From: Reinekea blandensis MED297
GTDB lineage: Bacteria; Pseudomonadota; Gammaproteobacteria; Pseudomonadales; Natronospirillaceae
Assembly (NCBI RefSeq): GCF_000153185.1
Contig: NZ_CH724149.1
Coordinates: 1,025,262-1,089,261, forward strand
Direction of reading: 5' to 3'
Length of the DNA: 64,000 bases
Shown here: positions 47,864 through 56,211 of the stretch, piece by piece
Position numbering within the stretch: the first letter of the stretch is position 1
Layout: every line of letters starts with the position of its first letter
The notes under the pieces: generated by a model
What the model saw: the letters and a program-made list of their open reading frames with translations, nothing else
Databases searched by the model: none
What the model was told of the DNA's origin: nothing
Position numbers and translations under genes: made by a program

Positions 47864-48295
47864 TTGAAATTGAGTACTGAACTGGAGTTCTCCACGGATC
47901 GAAGCCGACTCGATGTGTCGTTGATTCACCGTGTCCTGTCCGACAGTTATTGGGCGGCAAACATACCGCTGGAGACGTTACAAACGAGCATCGACCATTC
48001 CCTTTGCTACGGCGTCTACCAGGGAGGCGAGCAAGTAGCTTTTGCTCGGGTGATTACCGATCAGGCGACTTTCGCTTACCTGGCGGATGTTTTTGTCATT
48101 GCCGAACGTCAGGGCGAAGGCATTGGTAAAGCTTTGGTTCAGTATATTCTGGCGGACGATCGCATGGCCGCAGTCCGACGATTTTGTCTGGCGACCCGCG
48201 ATGCGCATTCTTTGTATGAGTCTTTTGGTTTTAAGCGGTTTACCGATGTTGATAAAGATCGGTTCATGCAGATCCGCCGGGTTACCCGATATTGA
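47864..48295 (+). CDS. GNAT-family N-acetyltransferase
   Basis: 143 residues with a TTG start; GGAG lies 8 nt upstream. The GNAT core is VAFARVITDQATFAYLADVFVIAERQGEGIGKALVQYIL with RQGEGIGKAL as motif A, and the C-terminal AHSLYESFGFKRFTD is typical. The N-terminal VLSDSYWAANIPLETLQTSID resembles a common uncharacterised GNAT subgroup. Starts 3 bp after the SDR stop. Confidence 0.88.
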   Translation: MKLSTELEFSTDRSRLDVSLIHRVLSDSYWAANIPLETLQTSIDHSLCYGVYQGGEQVAFARVITDQATFAYLADVFVIAERQGEGIGKALVQYILADDRMAAVRRFCLATRDAHSLYESFGFKRFTDVDKDRFMQIRRVTRY

Positions 48296-48310
48296 TCTAA
48301 GGGCCGTAAA

Positions 48311-48697
48311 TTACTGAGTCGTTACCGAGATCGATGCCGTTCGCAGCAGTCCAAAGACGTAGAGATTCCCAATCAGTAAGCCGGGCAGCATAGTGCGCAA
48401 CGTATTAGGTGTTCCTGCAAGTAAATGCAAACTTAAGGGAATGCTCACTAAGAGCGTCAGGCTGATTAACCAGACCGTTGTCTGTGCACGACGACTTGTC
48501 CCGAGTCGATGGCTCAGTTGCAACGTGAAGCGACCGAGCAATAGGGTCGACGTGAATGCAAAGCTCCCCTGAATCATTAACGCCACCATTGACGTTGACC
48601 AGCCAAACGAACTGTTGCTCAACGCTGCCCAGCTGCCATAGCCGATAAAGGCAAACAGCGCCGAGACATGAGGTTTTAATAAAATGTTGAGCGGCAT
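48311..48697 (-). CDS. Small multi-pass membrane protein, unknown
   Basis: 128 residues with four predicted membrane segments (about 8-27, 34-55, 72-93 and 101-121). I do not recognise the family. The C-terminus lies 15 bp from the convergent acetyltransferase gene. Not clearly linked to neighbours. Confidence 0.7.
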   Translation of the reverse strand: MPLNILLKPHVSALFAFIGYGSWAALSNSSFGWSTSMVALMIQGSFAFTSTLLLGRFTLQLSHRLGTSRRAQTTVWLISLTLLVSIPLSLHLLAGTPNTLRTMLPGLLIGNLYVFGLLRTASISVTTQ

Positions 48698-48756
48698 ATT
48701 CTGGCGACCAAAAACTTTGTTATCTGACCGCTTTATTTAGCTGAAGTTCCGTTGAA

Positions 48757-49131
48757 CTATTCGGCGATAGGGTTCAGGTAAACCCATCGGTTTTTGACTT
48801 TTTTAAACAGCGACCGTTCGTGGTGGCATTGGGCACCCTGGGGCGTTTGATACCAGGCTTTAAACTCAACGGTGGCTTTCTTCAGGCCGGAATGATGCGT
48901 TATGACTTCCAGCGTCAACCATTCGGTCCCGTTCAGGTCGTTCTCTGTGAGTGCAGGGCAGGTGTCCGGATGCCAGGTTTTAATCAGGTAAGTGCGATTG
49001 CGCCGGACATAGGCCGTAAAGCGTGAGCGCATCAGCAAATCTGCGCGCTGCGGATAAGCGCCTTGGTCGAGAAAACGGCCGCAGCAATCGTTGTAGTCAA
49101 GGCCGGTACCGCAAGGGCAGGTCTGACTCAT
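48757..49131 (-). CDS. YchJ-family SEC-C motif protein
   Basis: 124 residues. The N-terminal SEC-C-like zinc motif CPCGTGLDYNDCCGRFL is followed by an NTF2-like YchJ domain (ADLLMRSRFTAYVRRNRTYLIKTWHPDTCP, ...VEFKAWYQTPQGAQCHHERSLF). Function unknown; SEC-C motifs bind zinc and in SecA mediate protein contacts. Overlaps the DUF3549 gene by 4 bp. Lacks the second, C-terminal SEC-C motif of longer YchJ proteins. Confidence 0.88.
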   Translation of the reverse strand: MSQTCPCGTGLDYNDCCGRFLDQGAYPQRADLLMRSRFTAYVRRNRTYLIKTWHPDTCPALTENDLNGTEWLTLEVITHHSGLKKATVEFKAWYQTPQGAQCHHERSLFKKVKNRWVYLNPIAE

Positions 49132-50156
49132 GAATGCAGACCTCGTTGCTGCTGAATCAGCCGTCCCAAAGCGTGACCGAGGGGATCCGTCAGGTGCGAG
49201 CTGCCGAGTATCTTGGCGACAATGCCATTCATGCCCGGTTGCATAGCCAGATTGGTGACCACTCGTGCAAAGCCATCGGCGTCTGCTAACACCGCAAGAC
49301 GGTCCAAGGTTTTCACGGTCAGCTCTACGTCAGTTAACAGTGCTGTATAGCGTGTCAGTACCGTCAGGATAAACTCCAGTGATACATCGGGCGCTTCAAG
49401 CGTTCGGTGAATGGTTGGTTCGAACAGTCGAAAGGCCGTTGAGTTTGCACCGGCCCGGAGTGCTGCGGTGTGCAGATCCAGGGTCTGAGGCTCTCTCGTC
49501 TCGGCCAGATTAACCAGAGCTTCGACGGCAGCGGTCGGCAGAGGTCGATGCTCCAGCTGGGTTAACAGCGCTCGCTGAGGTTCGGCATCAAGAGCTTCTA
49601 CCCGACGGCAAAGTTGATTGAGTTCATCGTCATTGGCTCGGCAAACCAGATCAGCGATCCCCTGTAATCCGAGTCCGCTCCAGTGTTGGTCCAACTTTTG
49701 GTTTTCCAGATAAAACGCTCTTGCCGGTGCGTGGTAGTCGCTCGGCGGTAGGCCAAGCGTCTGGGTTGCCTGTGCATGCAGTGCGGCCATCTTTTCCGGG
49801 TCCGGCGAGAACTGGTAAGGGTGGTCGGTTAACAGGCGCTGGCGCTCTTTGGCATCGCCGGTTTGCAGAGCTTTATAAAGTCGATTCACGAGATCGCTGT
49901 GAACAGCCGCGGGAAGGATGCCCTGCTCATCCAGCGGCAGCTTCAGAAACCAGAGGCTGTTTTGTTCTGTGAGCGACTCATTCCACAGAAAAATGACCAT
50001 CCAGCCGTACCCCAGGTGCGGATGCGGATAGGGTTCACCCGTGTCGAGCTTATGCAGGGTCTGGCTTGGGAGCTTGCGCAAATGCGTGCCCAAATCAAAC
50101 AGTCGGTATCGGGCTTGTGTCATATCCAGAAAGCCGGCCAGGCTGGGTGCATTCAT
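49128..50156 (-). CDS. DUF3549 family protein
   Basis: 342 residues. LAGFLDMTQARYRLFDLGTHLRKLP at the N-terminus and LGYGWMVIFLWNESLTEQNSLWFLKLPLDEQG match the gammaproteobacterial DUF3549 family, of unknown function. The C-terminal half is helical and repeat-like, as in HEAT-type proteins. No signal peptide or membrane segment. First gene of a two-gene operon with ychJ-like gene; it diverges from yqcC. Confidence 0.82.
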   Translation of the reverse strand: MNAPSLAGFLDMTQARYRLFDLGTHLRKLPSQTLHKLDTGEPYPHPHLGYGWMVIFLWNESLTEQNSLWFLKLPLDEQGILPAAVHSDLVNRLYKALQTGDAKERQRLLTDHPYQFSPDPEKMAALHAQATQTLGLPPSDYHAPARAFYLENQKLDQHWSGLGLQGIADLVCRANDDELNQLCRRVEALDAEPQRALLTQLEHRPLPTAAVEALVNLAETREPQTLDLHTAALRAGANSTAFRLFEPTIHRTLEAPDVSLEFILTVLTRYTALLTDVELTVKTLDRLAVLADADGFARVVTNLAMQPGMNGIVAKILGSSHLTDPLGHALGRLIQQQRGLHS

Positions 50157-50281
50157 AAGGGCGCTCGGTATTTGAAAAGTCGCGAGATTATACCGCGGTG
50201 ACTTTCCTCAGCAACCGCCTGCCTTGTATCGTACGCTGCGAACAGTAAACTGCCCGATTCAGTCAACGTATGAGGTCCGAC

Positions 50282-50590
50282 ATGAGTCAGGACGTTTGTC
50301 ATCTGCTTGATCAGTGCCAGGCACTCATGGAGCGACAAAATCAGTGGCAAACCATTGCGCCGTTGCCTCGGAAACTGATGAGCACCGCGCCCTTCATGGT
50401 AGATACCCTGAGCTTTCTGGAGTGGTTTCAATGGGTTTATATCGCCCGCTTGCGCGCTTTAATAGAGGCTGGGCAGCCGCTGCCGCAAGGTGCACTGGTC
50501 GCGCCGTACGCTGAAGAGTCGTTGAAAGCGGATGGGGCCGAAAATCCCGAACTGATTGCATTAATCCGGCAGCTTGACGAGTTGATCTGA
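50282..50590 (+). CDS. yqcC: YqcC family protein (DUF446)
   Basis: 102 residues of the small helical YqcC/DUF446 family; QWQTIAPLPRKLMSTAPFMVDTLSFLEWFQWVYIARLRALIEAGQPLP is diagnostic. GAGG lies 5 nt before the ATG at 50282. Function unknown. In other gammaproteobacteria it is often next to the tRNA-modifying gene truC, which is not seen here. Confidence 0.88.
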   Translation: MSQDVCHLLDQCQALMERQNQWQTIAPLPRKLMSTAPFMVDTLSFLEWFQWVYIARLRALIEAGQPLPQGALVAPYAEESLKADGAENPELIALIRQLDELI

Positions 50591-50610
50591 GCCGGACGCG
50601 GTTCGTTTGA

Positions 50611-51531
50611 TTACCTTTGATAATACTCACGCCAAACATCGAAAGCCGCCTGATGTATGATGCTGTGTACTTCGGCCAGCCGTTTCCTGTCTTTCATATA
50701 ACCGCCACCAATCACGCAACTGACCGGAATATTGCGGTATGCGCACTCTGACAGAATAAAAACATCACGCTGGTAAATGCCGTCATCAGTCAGGTTCAGT
50801 AAACCCAGGGCATCGTCCTGATGCACGTCGGCGCCGGCATCGTAGAGGACCAAATCCGGTTCCGTGATATCCAGCAGGTAGGGAATGTGTCGATGTACGA
50901 GGTTCAGGTAGGTCTGGTCACCACTTTGATGGTCGAGCTCAAAATCCCAGTTGCTGTGAGCTTTGCGGGCCGGAAAGTTCTGACGACAATGAAAGGAGAC
51001 CGTCAGGATATCAGGGTCGTTATCCAGAATCCGGGCGGTGCCATCGCCCTGATGCACATCCGTATCGATGATCAGGACCCGGTCAATACCAGGTTTCGTC
51101 AACGCGTGTCTCGCACAGATAGCCAGATCATTAAAAATACAAAAACCACTGCCTTCCTGATAATGAGCGTGATGAGTTCCACCCGCCAGGTGCGCGGCCA
51201 GACCGCGTTCTAGAGCCAGCTCGGTCGACAGGAGGGAACCACCGACGGCCAGAAATGTACGCCGCATCACACCTTCTGACCAGGGCAAGCCGATCCGGCG
51301 CATGGCTTTGGCGCTGAGTTGATTGTCTCGATAGCCAGTTACATAGTCAGGATGATGGGCCAGTCGGATGGTGGCTTCGTTCGCTGGTTCGGGCCGGAAC
51401 AACTCACAGTGCCGGAGCAGCCCGATATTTTCCAGACGGTCGTATAGGCGAGCGAATTTTTCCATCGGGAAACGATGATTCGCGTCGAACTCGGGGCTGT
51501 ATCCCGGATGGTAAATCAATGGCAGTTTCAT
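50611..51531 (-). CDS. Histone deacetylase-like (acetylpolyamine/acetoin-type) hydrolase
   Basis: 306 residues of the arginase/deacetylase superfamily. Zinc-site residues are visible in IIDTDVHQGDGT and LYDAGADVHQDDALG, with the active-site GGTHHAHYQEGSGFCIFND and C-terminal VIGGGY. Class IV/bacterial HDAC-like proteins of this type have uncertain substrates. The ATG at 51531 (MKLPLIYH) is preferred to an upstream in-frame start at 51567, which lies in the sodB terminator. It is downstream of sodB on the same strand. Confidence 0.9.
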   Translation of the reverse strand: MKLPLIYHPGYSPEFDANHRFPMEKFARLYDRLENIGLLRHCELFRPEPANEATIRLAHHPDYVTGYRDNQLSAKAMRRIGLPWSEGVMRRTFLAVGGSLLSTELALERGLAAHLAGGTHHAHYQEGSGFCIFNDLAICARHALTKPGIDRVLIIDTDVHQGDGTARILDNDPDILTVSFHCRQNFPARKAHSNWDFELDHQSGDQTYLNLVHRHIPYLLDITEPDLVLYDAGADVHQDDALGLLNLTDDGIYQRDVFILSECAYRNIPVSCVIGGGYMKDRKRLAEVHSIIHQAAFDVWREYYQR

Positions 51532-51566
51532 AAGCCCGGGTATAACGTAAGAAGGGAAATCAGGCA

Positions 51567-51592
51567 ATAAAAAAGCGGCCGAAGCCGCTTTC
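51567..51592 (-). terminator. Rho-independent terminator of sodB
   Basis: Stem AAGCGGC / GCCGCTT with a CGAA-type tetraloop, followed on the minus strand by a T run, about 20 bp past the sodB stop. Confidence 0.9.
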
Positions 51593-51611
51593 TCTCAGAG
51601 TGCTAAATCGA

Positions 51612-52193
51612 TTATTTAGCGAAGTTCTCTGCTGCAAACTCCCAGTTCGCCAGCGCCCAGAATGCTTCCAGGTACTTAGGACGGGCATTACGGTAGTCGA
51701 TGTAGTAAGCGTGTTCCCACAGGTCGACAGTAATGATTGGCGTCTGACCTTCAGTGATTGGCGTACCCGCGTTGCTGGTATTGACGATGTCCAAAGACCC
51801 GTCGCTGTTCTTCACCAACCAGGTCCAGCTTGAACCGAAGTTGTTAACCGCTTTCTCATCAAAGGCTTTCTGGAAGTCTTCAAACGAACCCCACTTGGCG
51901 TTGATCGCTTCAGCCAGCGCGCCGGTTGGCTGACCGCCACCATTCGGGCTCAGGCTGTGCCAGTAGAACGTGTGGTTCCAGATTTGAGCTGAGTTATTGA
52001 ACACACCACCGGAAGAGGACTTGATGATGTCTTCCAGACTTTTTCCTTCGAACTCGGTGCCTGGAATCAGACCGTTCAGCTTGGTGACGTAAGTCGCGTG
52101 GTGCTTACCGTGGTGAAATTCCAGCGTTTCAGCTGAAATATGCGGCTCCAACGCCGTTTTTGCATACGGTAATTCTGGTAATTCAAAAGCCAT
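51612..52193 (-). CDS. sodB: Iron superoxide dismutase
   Basis: 193 residues. Converts superoxide to hydrogen peroxide and oxygen in the cytoplasm. Metal ligands are seen in [24 protein letters not shown] and [33 protein letters not shown] at the N-terminus and [23 protein letters not shown] are typical of the Fe form. GGGAGAG precedes the ATG. A strong terminator follows. Confidence 0.96.
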   Translation of the reverse strand: MAFELPELPYAKTALEPHISAETLEFHHGKHHATYVTKLNGLIPGTEFEGKSLEDIIKSSSGGVFNNSAQIWNHTFYWHSLSPNGGGQPTGALAEAINAKWGSFEDFQKAFDEKAVNNFGSSWTWLVKNSDGSLDIVNTSNAGTPITEGQTPIITVDLWEHAYYIDYRNARPKYLEAFWALANWEFAAENFAK

Positions 52194-52383
52194 GAGTACT
52201 CTCCCTAAATGGATTGGTTTTTGTCGTGGACCGTTGCTAATAATCAGGGCTGACGTCGGTCAATTCAAGGGTCAATTTTATAAAAATAAACTATAAGGTT
52301 TATAAAATAGCAAATCGAGCAATCAATGCGGAGTCGATGCCGGGGAAATCTGAGCTGGAAGCGCAAAGATGCGATCAATGCGG

Positions 52384-52412
52384 TTGCCGATTTCCGGCTA
52401 AGACCAGATAAT
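52384..52412 (+). promoter_or_regulatory. Sigma-70 promoter of the coiled-coil protein gene
   Basis: TTGCCG at 52384-52389 and GATAAT at 52407-52412 are spaced by exactly 17 nt, ending 30 bp before the ATG at 52443. The AT-rich stretch at 52270-52315 to its left belongs to the sodB upstream region. Confidence 0.55.
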
Positions 52413-52442
52413 GACGTCGATTTTTAATTAATAGGACATTCC

Positions 52443-53342
52443 ATGGCTCAGAAAACTCCGATTGGTGATGATATGCCGCGTATGGTACCGGATCGGGATG
52501 ATATTCGTCGTCGCAGCCAACCCGCGCCTGAGAAAAAACCGACAGCTAAGCCGCGTGAACCTTCCGAGAGCAAAAGTTCCGGCGGAACATCTTGGTTAAT
52601 GGTTTTATTGCTGGTCATCGCTGGCGGTGCCATTGGTTACCTGGCGCTGCAGCAATATTCTCTGTCTCAGTTGCTGAACTCCTATGAAGAAAGGCTGGAA
52701 CTGGCGGATGATCGAATCGTCAGTCTGGAGCGAGCGCTGACAGAAACCGATGAGTCCGTTGCCATGAATGGGACCGCCATTAATGCTCAGTTTAAGGCGA
52801 TCAAGTCTGAAACCGACATGCAGATGTCTGAAATCCGCAAGCTGTGGGACGTCGCCAACAAACGCAATCGCGAATGGATTGAAGCAAACCAGGCAACGCT
52901 GGCCACGCAACAGGAAACCCTGTCGGCATTGAGCGGGCAGATTGCGCAACTGGAATCCGGTCAGGCGTCTGACGAGCAAAGACTCAGCCAGTTAACCCAG
53001 CAGTTGGAATCCGAACAGGCGCAACTGGAACAGATGGAAACCACCTTTGCCAGCTATGAGACGCAACTCGATGAAGTGTCAGCGGTGGTGGAAGACGCTT
53101 TGCAAAACGATTATGAAGAGCGTCTGCTGAGTCTGACGCTGACCCAAGAGAATCTGTTGGCTGAACAGGGTACCCTGCAGTCAACCGTCAACGGTCAACA
53201 GTCCAGCTTGAATGAACTGCAGTCGACCTTAACCGCCATCGATACAGGTCGGCAGGAGACCAATGCCCGTCTGTCAGCGTTGCGATCTCAATTAGACAGT
53301 CTTGAATCCCGGGTGACCGCCTTGGCAGGACCCGGACAGTAA
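52443..53342 (+). CDS. Membrane-anchored coiled-coil protein, unknown
   Basis: 299 residues: a polar, Pro/Lys-rich cytoplasmic N-terminus (1-48), one membrane segment (SWLMVLLLVIAGGAIGYLAL, about 50-69), then almost continuous Glu/Gln-rich heptad sequence to residue 290, indicating a long coiled coil outside the membrane. I do not recognise a named domain. The layout resembles periplasmic scaffolding or cell-division-related proteins, but that is only a topological analogy. Transcribed alone from a good promoter. Confidence 0.75.
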   Translation: MAQKTPIGDDMPRMVPDRDDIRRRSQPAPEKKPTAKPREPSESKSSGGTSWLMVLLLVIAGGAIGYLALQQYSLSQLLNSYEERLELADDRIVSLERALTETDESVAMNGTAINAQFKAIKSETDMQMSEIRKLWDVANKRNREWIEANQATLATQQETLSALSGQIAQLESGQASDEQRLSQLTQQLESEQAQLEQMETTFASYETQLDEVSAVVEDALQNDYEERLLSLTLTQENLLAEQGTLQSTVNGQQSSLNELQSTLTAIDTGRQETNARLSALRSQLDSLESRVTALAGPGQ

Positions 53343-53412
53343 GCCGGCTTCGGCCGCGGTCGCGGGTCGATTTTCCGTTGCTAAGTCAGCCATGCAGATT
53401 TGGTAACGGAAG

Positions 53413-53676
53413 TCAGGATGATTTGAACGGGGACTTGCTGCGCCAGGGCGTTTTAAGCAGAGGCTGCTTTGGCAGTAGGGCTGACACCTGGCCTGGTTGG
53501 ATGCCGCGCTGCGACAGGGCTTGTTGATTCCAGGCGGTCAACGCCTGTTTCTTGTAGCGTTTGCCAGGTCCGGTCGCGAGACAATGGCGACAGGTAACCC
53601 GATACCCCACAAATCTTGCAGATAGCACCGGCTTGTGGGCAAGACAGTACGGGCAGTATGAAACTGAGCTTGGCAT
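53413..53676 (-). CDS. Small zinc-ribbon protein, Lar-like
   Basis: 87 residues with two CxxC pairs, YCPYCLAHKPV and VTCRHCLATGPGK, followed by ALTAWNQQAL. This C-x2-C/C-x2-C arrangement with a following TAWN matches the Lar-like (restriction alleviation) zinc-ribbon pattern common in phage and bacterial small proteins. Function here unknown. It stands alone; a plus-strand terminator hairpin lies 42 bp upstream of its start. Confidence 0.65.
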   Translation of the reverse strand: MPSSVSYCPYCLAHKPVLSARFVGYRVTCRHCLATGPGKRYKKQALTAWNQQALSQRGIQPGQVSALLPKQPLLKTPWRSKSPFKSS

Positions 53677-53717
53677 GGTGACCCTCGTGAGCCGATGATA
53701 CTCGGCTGCAATATCTC

Positions 53718-53740
53718 AGACCGTTATCCGGTCTTTTTTT
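53718..53740 (+). terminator. Plus-strand terminator-like hairpin
   Basis: Stem AGACCG / CGGTCT with a 5-nt loop and a T7 tail. The nearest plus-strand gene ends 376 bp upstream, so any transcript stopped here would run antisense across the Lar-like gene or start within this gap. Confidence 0.75.
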
Positions 53741-53824
53741 ATGTCGGCGATACTATACTCAGGGCATTCCGAACTGTAAGTTACAGAATGTAAATAAAGG
53801 CTAGGGACTCTGGAGGGTTCGCAA

Positions 53825-54625
53825 GTGGACAGGCCGATCGGATTTGATGAGGCAGCAACCGAGCAGTCATTAAACAAGCGCCAGCAGGCGATTTTGCGCT
53901 GGGTTGAGTCTGAAGGGTTGGTTCGGGTGGATGACATGGTCCGTCGCTACGACGTGACCGAACAGACTATCCGGCGGGATCTGACCAAGCTGGAGTCACT
54001 TCAGCATCTTCGTAGGGTACACGGTGGCGCAAAACCGGTGAACTCAACGCAGAACATTGCCTACCGGGATCGGCAGATTCTGAATTTGTCGGAGAAACAA
54101 CGCATTGCAACCGCCATTGCCGCTCACATCCCAGATCACGCCAGTATTTTTATCAATATCGGGACCACCACTGAAACCATCGCCCACGCACTGATGCAAC
54201 ATCGCGGATTGCAGGTCGTCACCAACAACCTTCACGTGGCGTCATTGATGAGTCAGAAACCCGATTTCCGTGTGATTGTGACCAGCGGCGAAGTGCGATC
54301 TTCCGATGGTGGCATTGTCGGCGAAGCCACGCTCGACTTTATTGAGCAGTTTAAGCTGGACTACGGCCTCATTGGTATCAGTGCGATTGATGCCGAAGGG
54401 GCTTTGTTGGACTTTGACTATCGTGAAGTTAAGGTGGCGCAGGCGATCATTGAGCACAGTCGTCAGGTCTATCTGGCAGCCGACCACAGTAAGTTTGGTC
54501 GCAAAGCCATGGTTCGGCTTGGCAACATCGCTCAGGCCGATATGTTTTTTACGGATCGCCCACCCGATGCCGATATCCTGAGGGTTATGAACGAATCGGA
54601 TGTGCAGTTGCAGATTTGTCGCTGA
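53825..54625 (+). CDS. glpR: DeoR-family regulator, GlpR-like
   Basis: 266 residues with a GTG start; GGAGG is about 9 nt upstream. The DeoR helix-turn-helix (residues about 20-70: RQQAILRWVESEGLVRVDDMVRRYDVTEQTIRRDLTKLE) is followed by the sugar-phosphate sensor domain with FINIGTTTETIAHAL, VTNNLHVA and YLAADHSKFGRKAMVRLG. This arrangement matches GlpR, the glycerol-3-phosphate-responsive repressor. No glp gene is in the window, so the target is elsewhere. Alternative: another DeoR-type sugar regulator. Confidence 0.82.
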   Translation: MDRPIGFDEAATEQSLNKRQQAILRWVESEGLVRVDDMVRRYDVTEQTIRRDLTKLESLQHLRRVHGGAKPVNSTQNIAYRDRQILNLSEKQRIATAIAAHIPDHASIFINIGTTTETIAHALMQHRGLQVVTNNLHVASLMSQKPDFRVIVTSGEVRSSDGGIVGEATLDFIEQFKLDYGLIGISAIDAEGALLDFDYREVKVAQAIIEHSRQVYLAADHSKFGRKAMVRLGNIAQADMFFTDRPPDADILRVMNESDVQLQICR

Positions 54626-54748
54626 GTCTGCCCAGCTGTTGTTGAGCACTGGTCACAGATCTTTTACTGCATCAGGCGTTTATTTCCAATAAGGTGGGTG
54701 CAGAATAGACGGTTTATTTTTGCATCATAAGTCAGAAAGGGGATGCCG

Positions 54749-55456
54749 GTGTTTTTAGAGGATTATTATCAGGAAGTCGATGGCAAAGTCGTGATATCAG
54801 CCGAGCAGGCGAGCCGCTTTGCGAAGGGAGTGGCCGGTGATTTTAACCCGATTCACGATGTTGATGCGAAGCGCTTCTGTGTTCCCGGTGATCTGCTGTT
54901 TTCACTGGCTTTGGCGAAATATGGGGTGTCCCGCAAAACATCCGTGCAGTTCTCCGGCATGGTCGGTAAAGACAAACCATTGCTGTTTCCGGAGGCGGTG
55001 GACGGCGTTGTCGACATTCAGGATGAGTCTGGCAAAGTCTACACCCGTCTGGAACAGTCGGGTGAGGTGTCTCATGACCCTCATCTGATCGAAACGTTGA
55101 TTCGCAAATACGTTATGTTTTCGGGACAGAACTTTCCGTTCATTATGGTTCCGCTCATGGAAAAACATGGGATTATGTTTAATCCGAAGCGTCCACTGGT
55201 CATCTACGAGAGCATGTCATTTGAGCTGGATCGTCTGGACATCTCGAAGCCGGATCTGGCGCTGGTCGAGTCGACCATCGATGTTAACGGCAAGCGGGGT
55301 GACACCCATTTTAAGTTCGCCATTTACGATGGCGAGGAAACCGTGGGCTTCGGTGATAAAAAACTGATCGTCAGCGGACTGATGCCCTGGGATGCCGAGG
55401 CGATGGGCGATATGGTTGAACGTTTCAATGCTTTGAAGGAAGCCTACCCGTCCTGA
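54749..55456 (+). CDS. DUF3581 family protein
   Basis: 235 residues. FAKGVAGDFNPIHDVDAKRFCVPGDLLFSLALAKYG carries a hot-dog-fold hydratase-like DFNPIH motif, and the rest matches the gammaproteobacterial DUF3581 family, of unknown function. An ATG at 54743 sits directly against the AAAGGGG ribosome site; the GTG at 54749 has proper spacing and starts with MFLEDYYQEV, so I prefer it. It stands alone. Confidence 0.8.
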   Translation: MFLEDYYQEVDGKVVISAEQASRFAKGVAGDFNPIHDVDAKRFCVPGDLLFSLALAKYGVSRKTSVQFSGMVGKDKPLLFPEAVDGVVDIQDESGKVYTRLEQSGEVSHDPHLIETLIRKYVMFSGQNFPFIMVPLMEKHGIMFNPKRPLVIYESMSFELDRLDISKPDLALVESTIDVNGKRGDTHFKFAIYDGEETVGFGDKKLIVSGLMPWDAEAMGDMVERFNALKEAYPS

Positions 55457-55806
55457 AGCTGATCGTTTTCGTCGGGCATCACCTCAGGTGTTTGCCCGTT
55501 TCATTGCGTCATATGGGCCTGTAATCACTGACGATAGACAGATTCTCTCTTTCCAAAAGACACCCCTCCGCCCCAGAACTCTTATCAAAACGCATCGTGA
55601 TTTATCCGGGGTAAACCGGAAATGATGATTGTTTCTGCTTGATTACAAAAAATTACATCGCTAACTATTTGATTTTCCGAAGGCCCTAAAAAATCCTTAG
55701 TTTTTACCTTGTGGAGGAGTCGCATTTTCAGTCGGTTTGCTTATAATCCGCCGCCCTTTTGTTGTTAGGGGCTGACAGTGCGGCCCGAAGATCTTTTTGA
55801 GGTAAA
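55457..55806. other. Intergenic region with weak terminator and -10 element
   Basis: A bulged hairpin at 55474-55497 (GGGCA-CACCT / AGGTG-TGCCC) may end the DUF3581 transcript. A TATAAT at 55742-55747 with a GC-rich sequence after it is the likely promoter element for the next gene, although no good -35 is seen. I find no gene in the 350 bp. Confidence 0.5.
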
Positions 55807-56145
55807 GTGATATTTATGATGAATAGCGGCGTTGAACAGGCACAAGGGCATCTGTGTCTGGCTTCCAGTTTGATTTTGAATGAACGTCCATTGCCAATAC
55901 GTTTTTTCTATAAAGAAGATCCGCAACATGCGAACGATACCGGGTTTCGATTCTACAGCGGTCAGGAGACCGATGAGTTTCTGATGGAAGAAAACGCGGC
56001 CTGTGTCGCACCTCTGGATTGCATGGAGCGGTTGGATCCCAGTATCCGCGAGTTGGTTCAGCGTTCCGAAGTAGGCAGTGTTTGGGAGCGATTGCCGGAT
56101 AGCAACGATTGGGTACCGGTCTACGATTATCAGATCCCCGATTGA
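55807..56145 (+). CDS. DUF2185 (Imm33-like) small protein
   Basis: About 110 residues. HLCLASSLILNERPLPIRFFYKEDP, NDTGFRFYSGQETDEFL and the closing SVWERLPDSNDWVPV match the DUF2185 fold, which in polymorphic toxin systems has been named an immunity domain (Imm33). No toxin gene is adjacent. Start uncertain: GTG at 55807 has GAGG 4 nt upstream, ATGs at 55816 and 55819 have longer spacing. Highly acidic, cytoplasmic. Confidence 0.78.
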   Translation: MIFMMNSGVEQAQGHLCLASSLILNERPLPIRFFYKEDPQHANDTGFRFYSGQETDEFLMEENAACVAPLDCMERLDPSIRELVQRSEVGSVWERLPDSNDWVPVYDYQIPD

Positions 56146-56158
56146 GAATTTTGACAAT

Positions 56159-56187
56159 AAAAAAGGGCGCTTGTTGCGCCCTTTTTT
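56159..56187. terminator. Bidirectional terminator
   Basis: A7-flanked stem AAAAGGGCGC / GCGCCCTTTT with loop TTGTT and a T tail on both strands. It lies between the convergent DUF2185 and polysaccharide deacetylase genes and should serve both. Confidence 0.93.
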
Positions 56188-56211
56188 ATTGCGTGCAGAT
56201 TATTTGTGAGG

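Noticed and set aside
52265..52320. Fur box upstream of sodB
   Set aside because: The region is AT-rich, but I could not align a convincing Fur palindrome.
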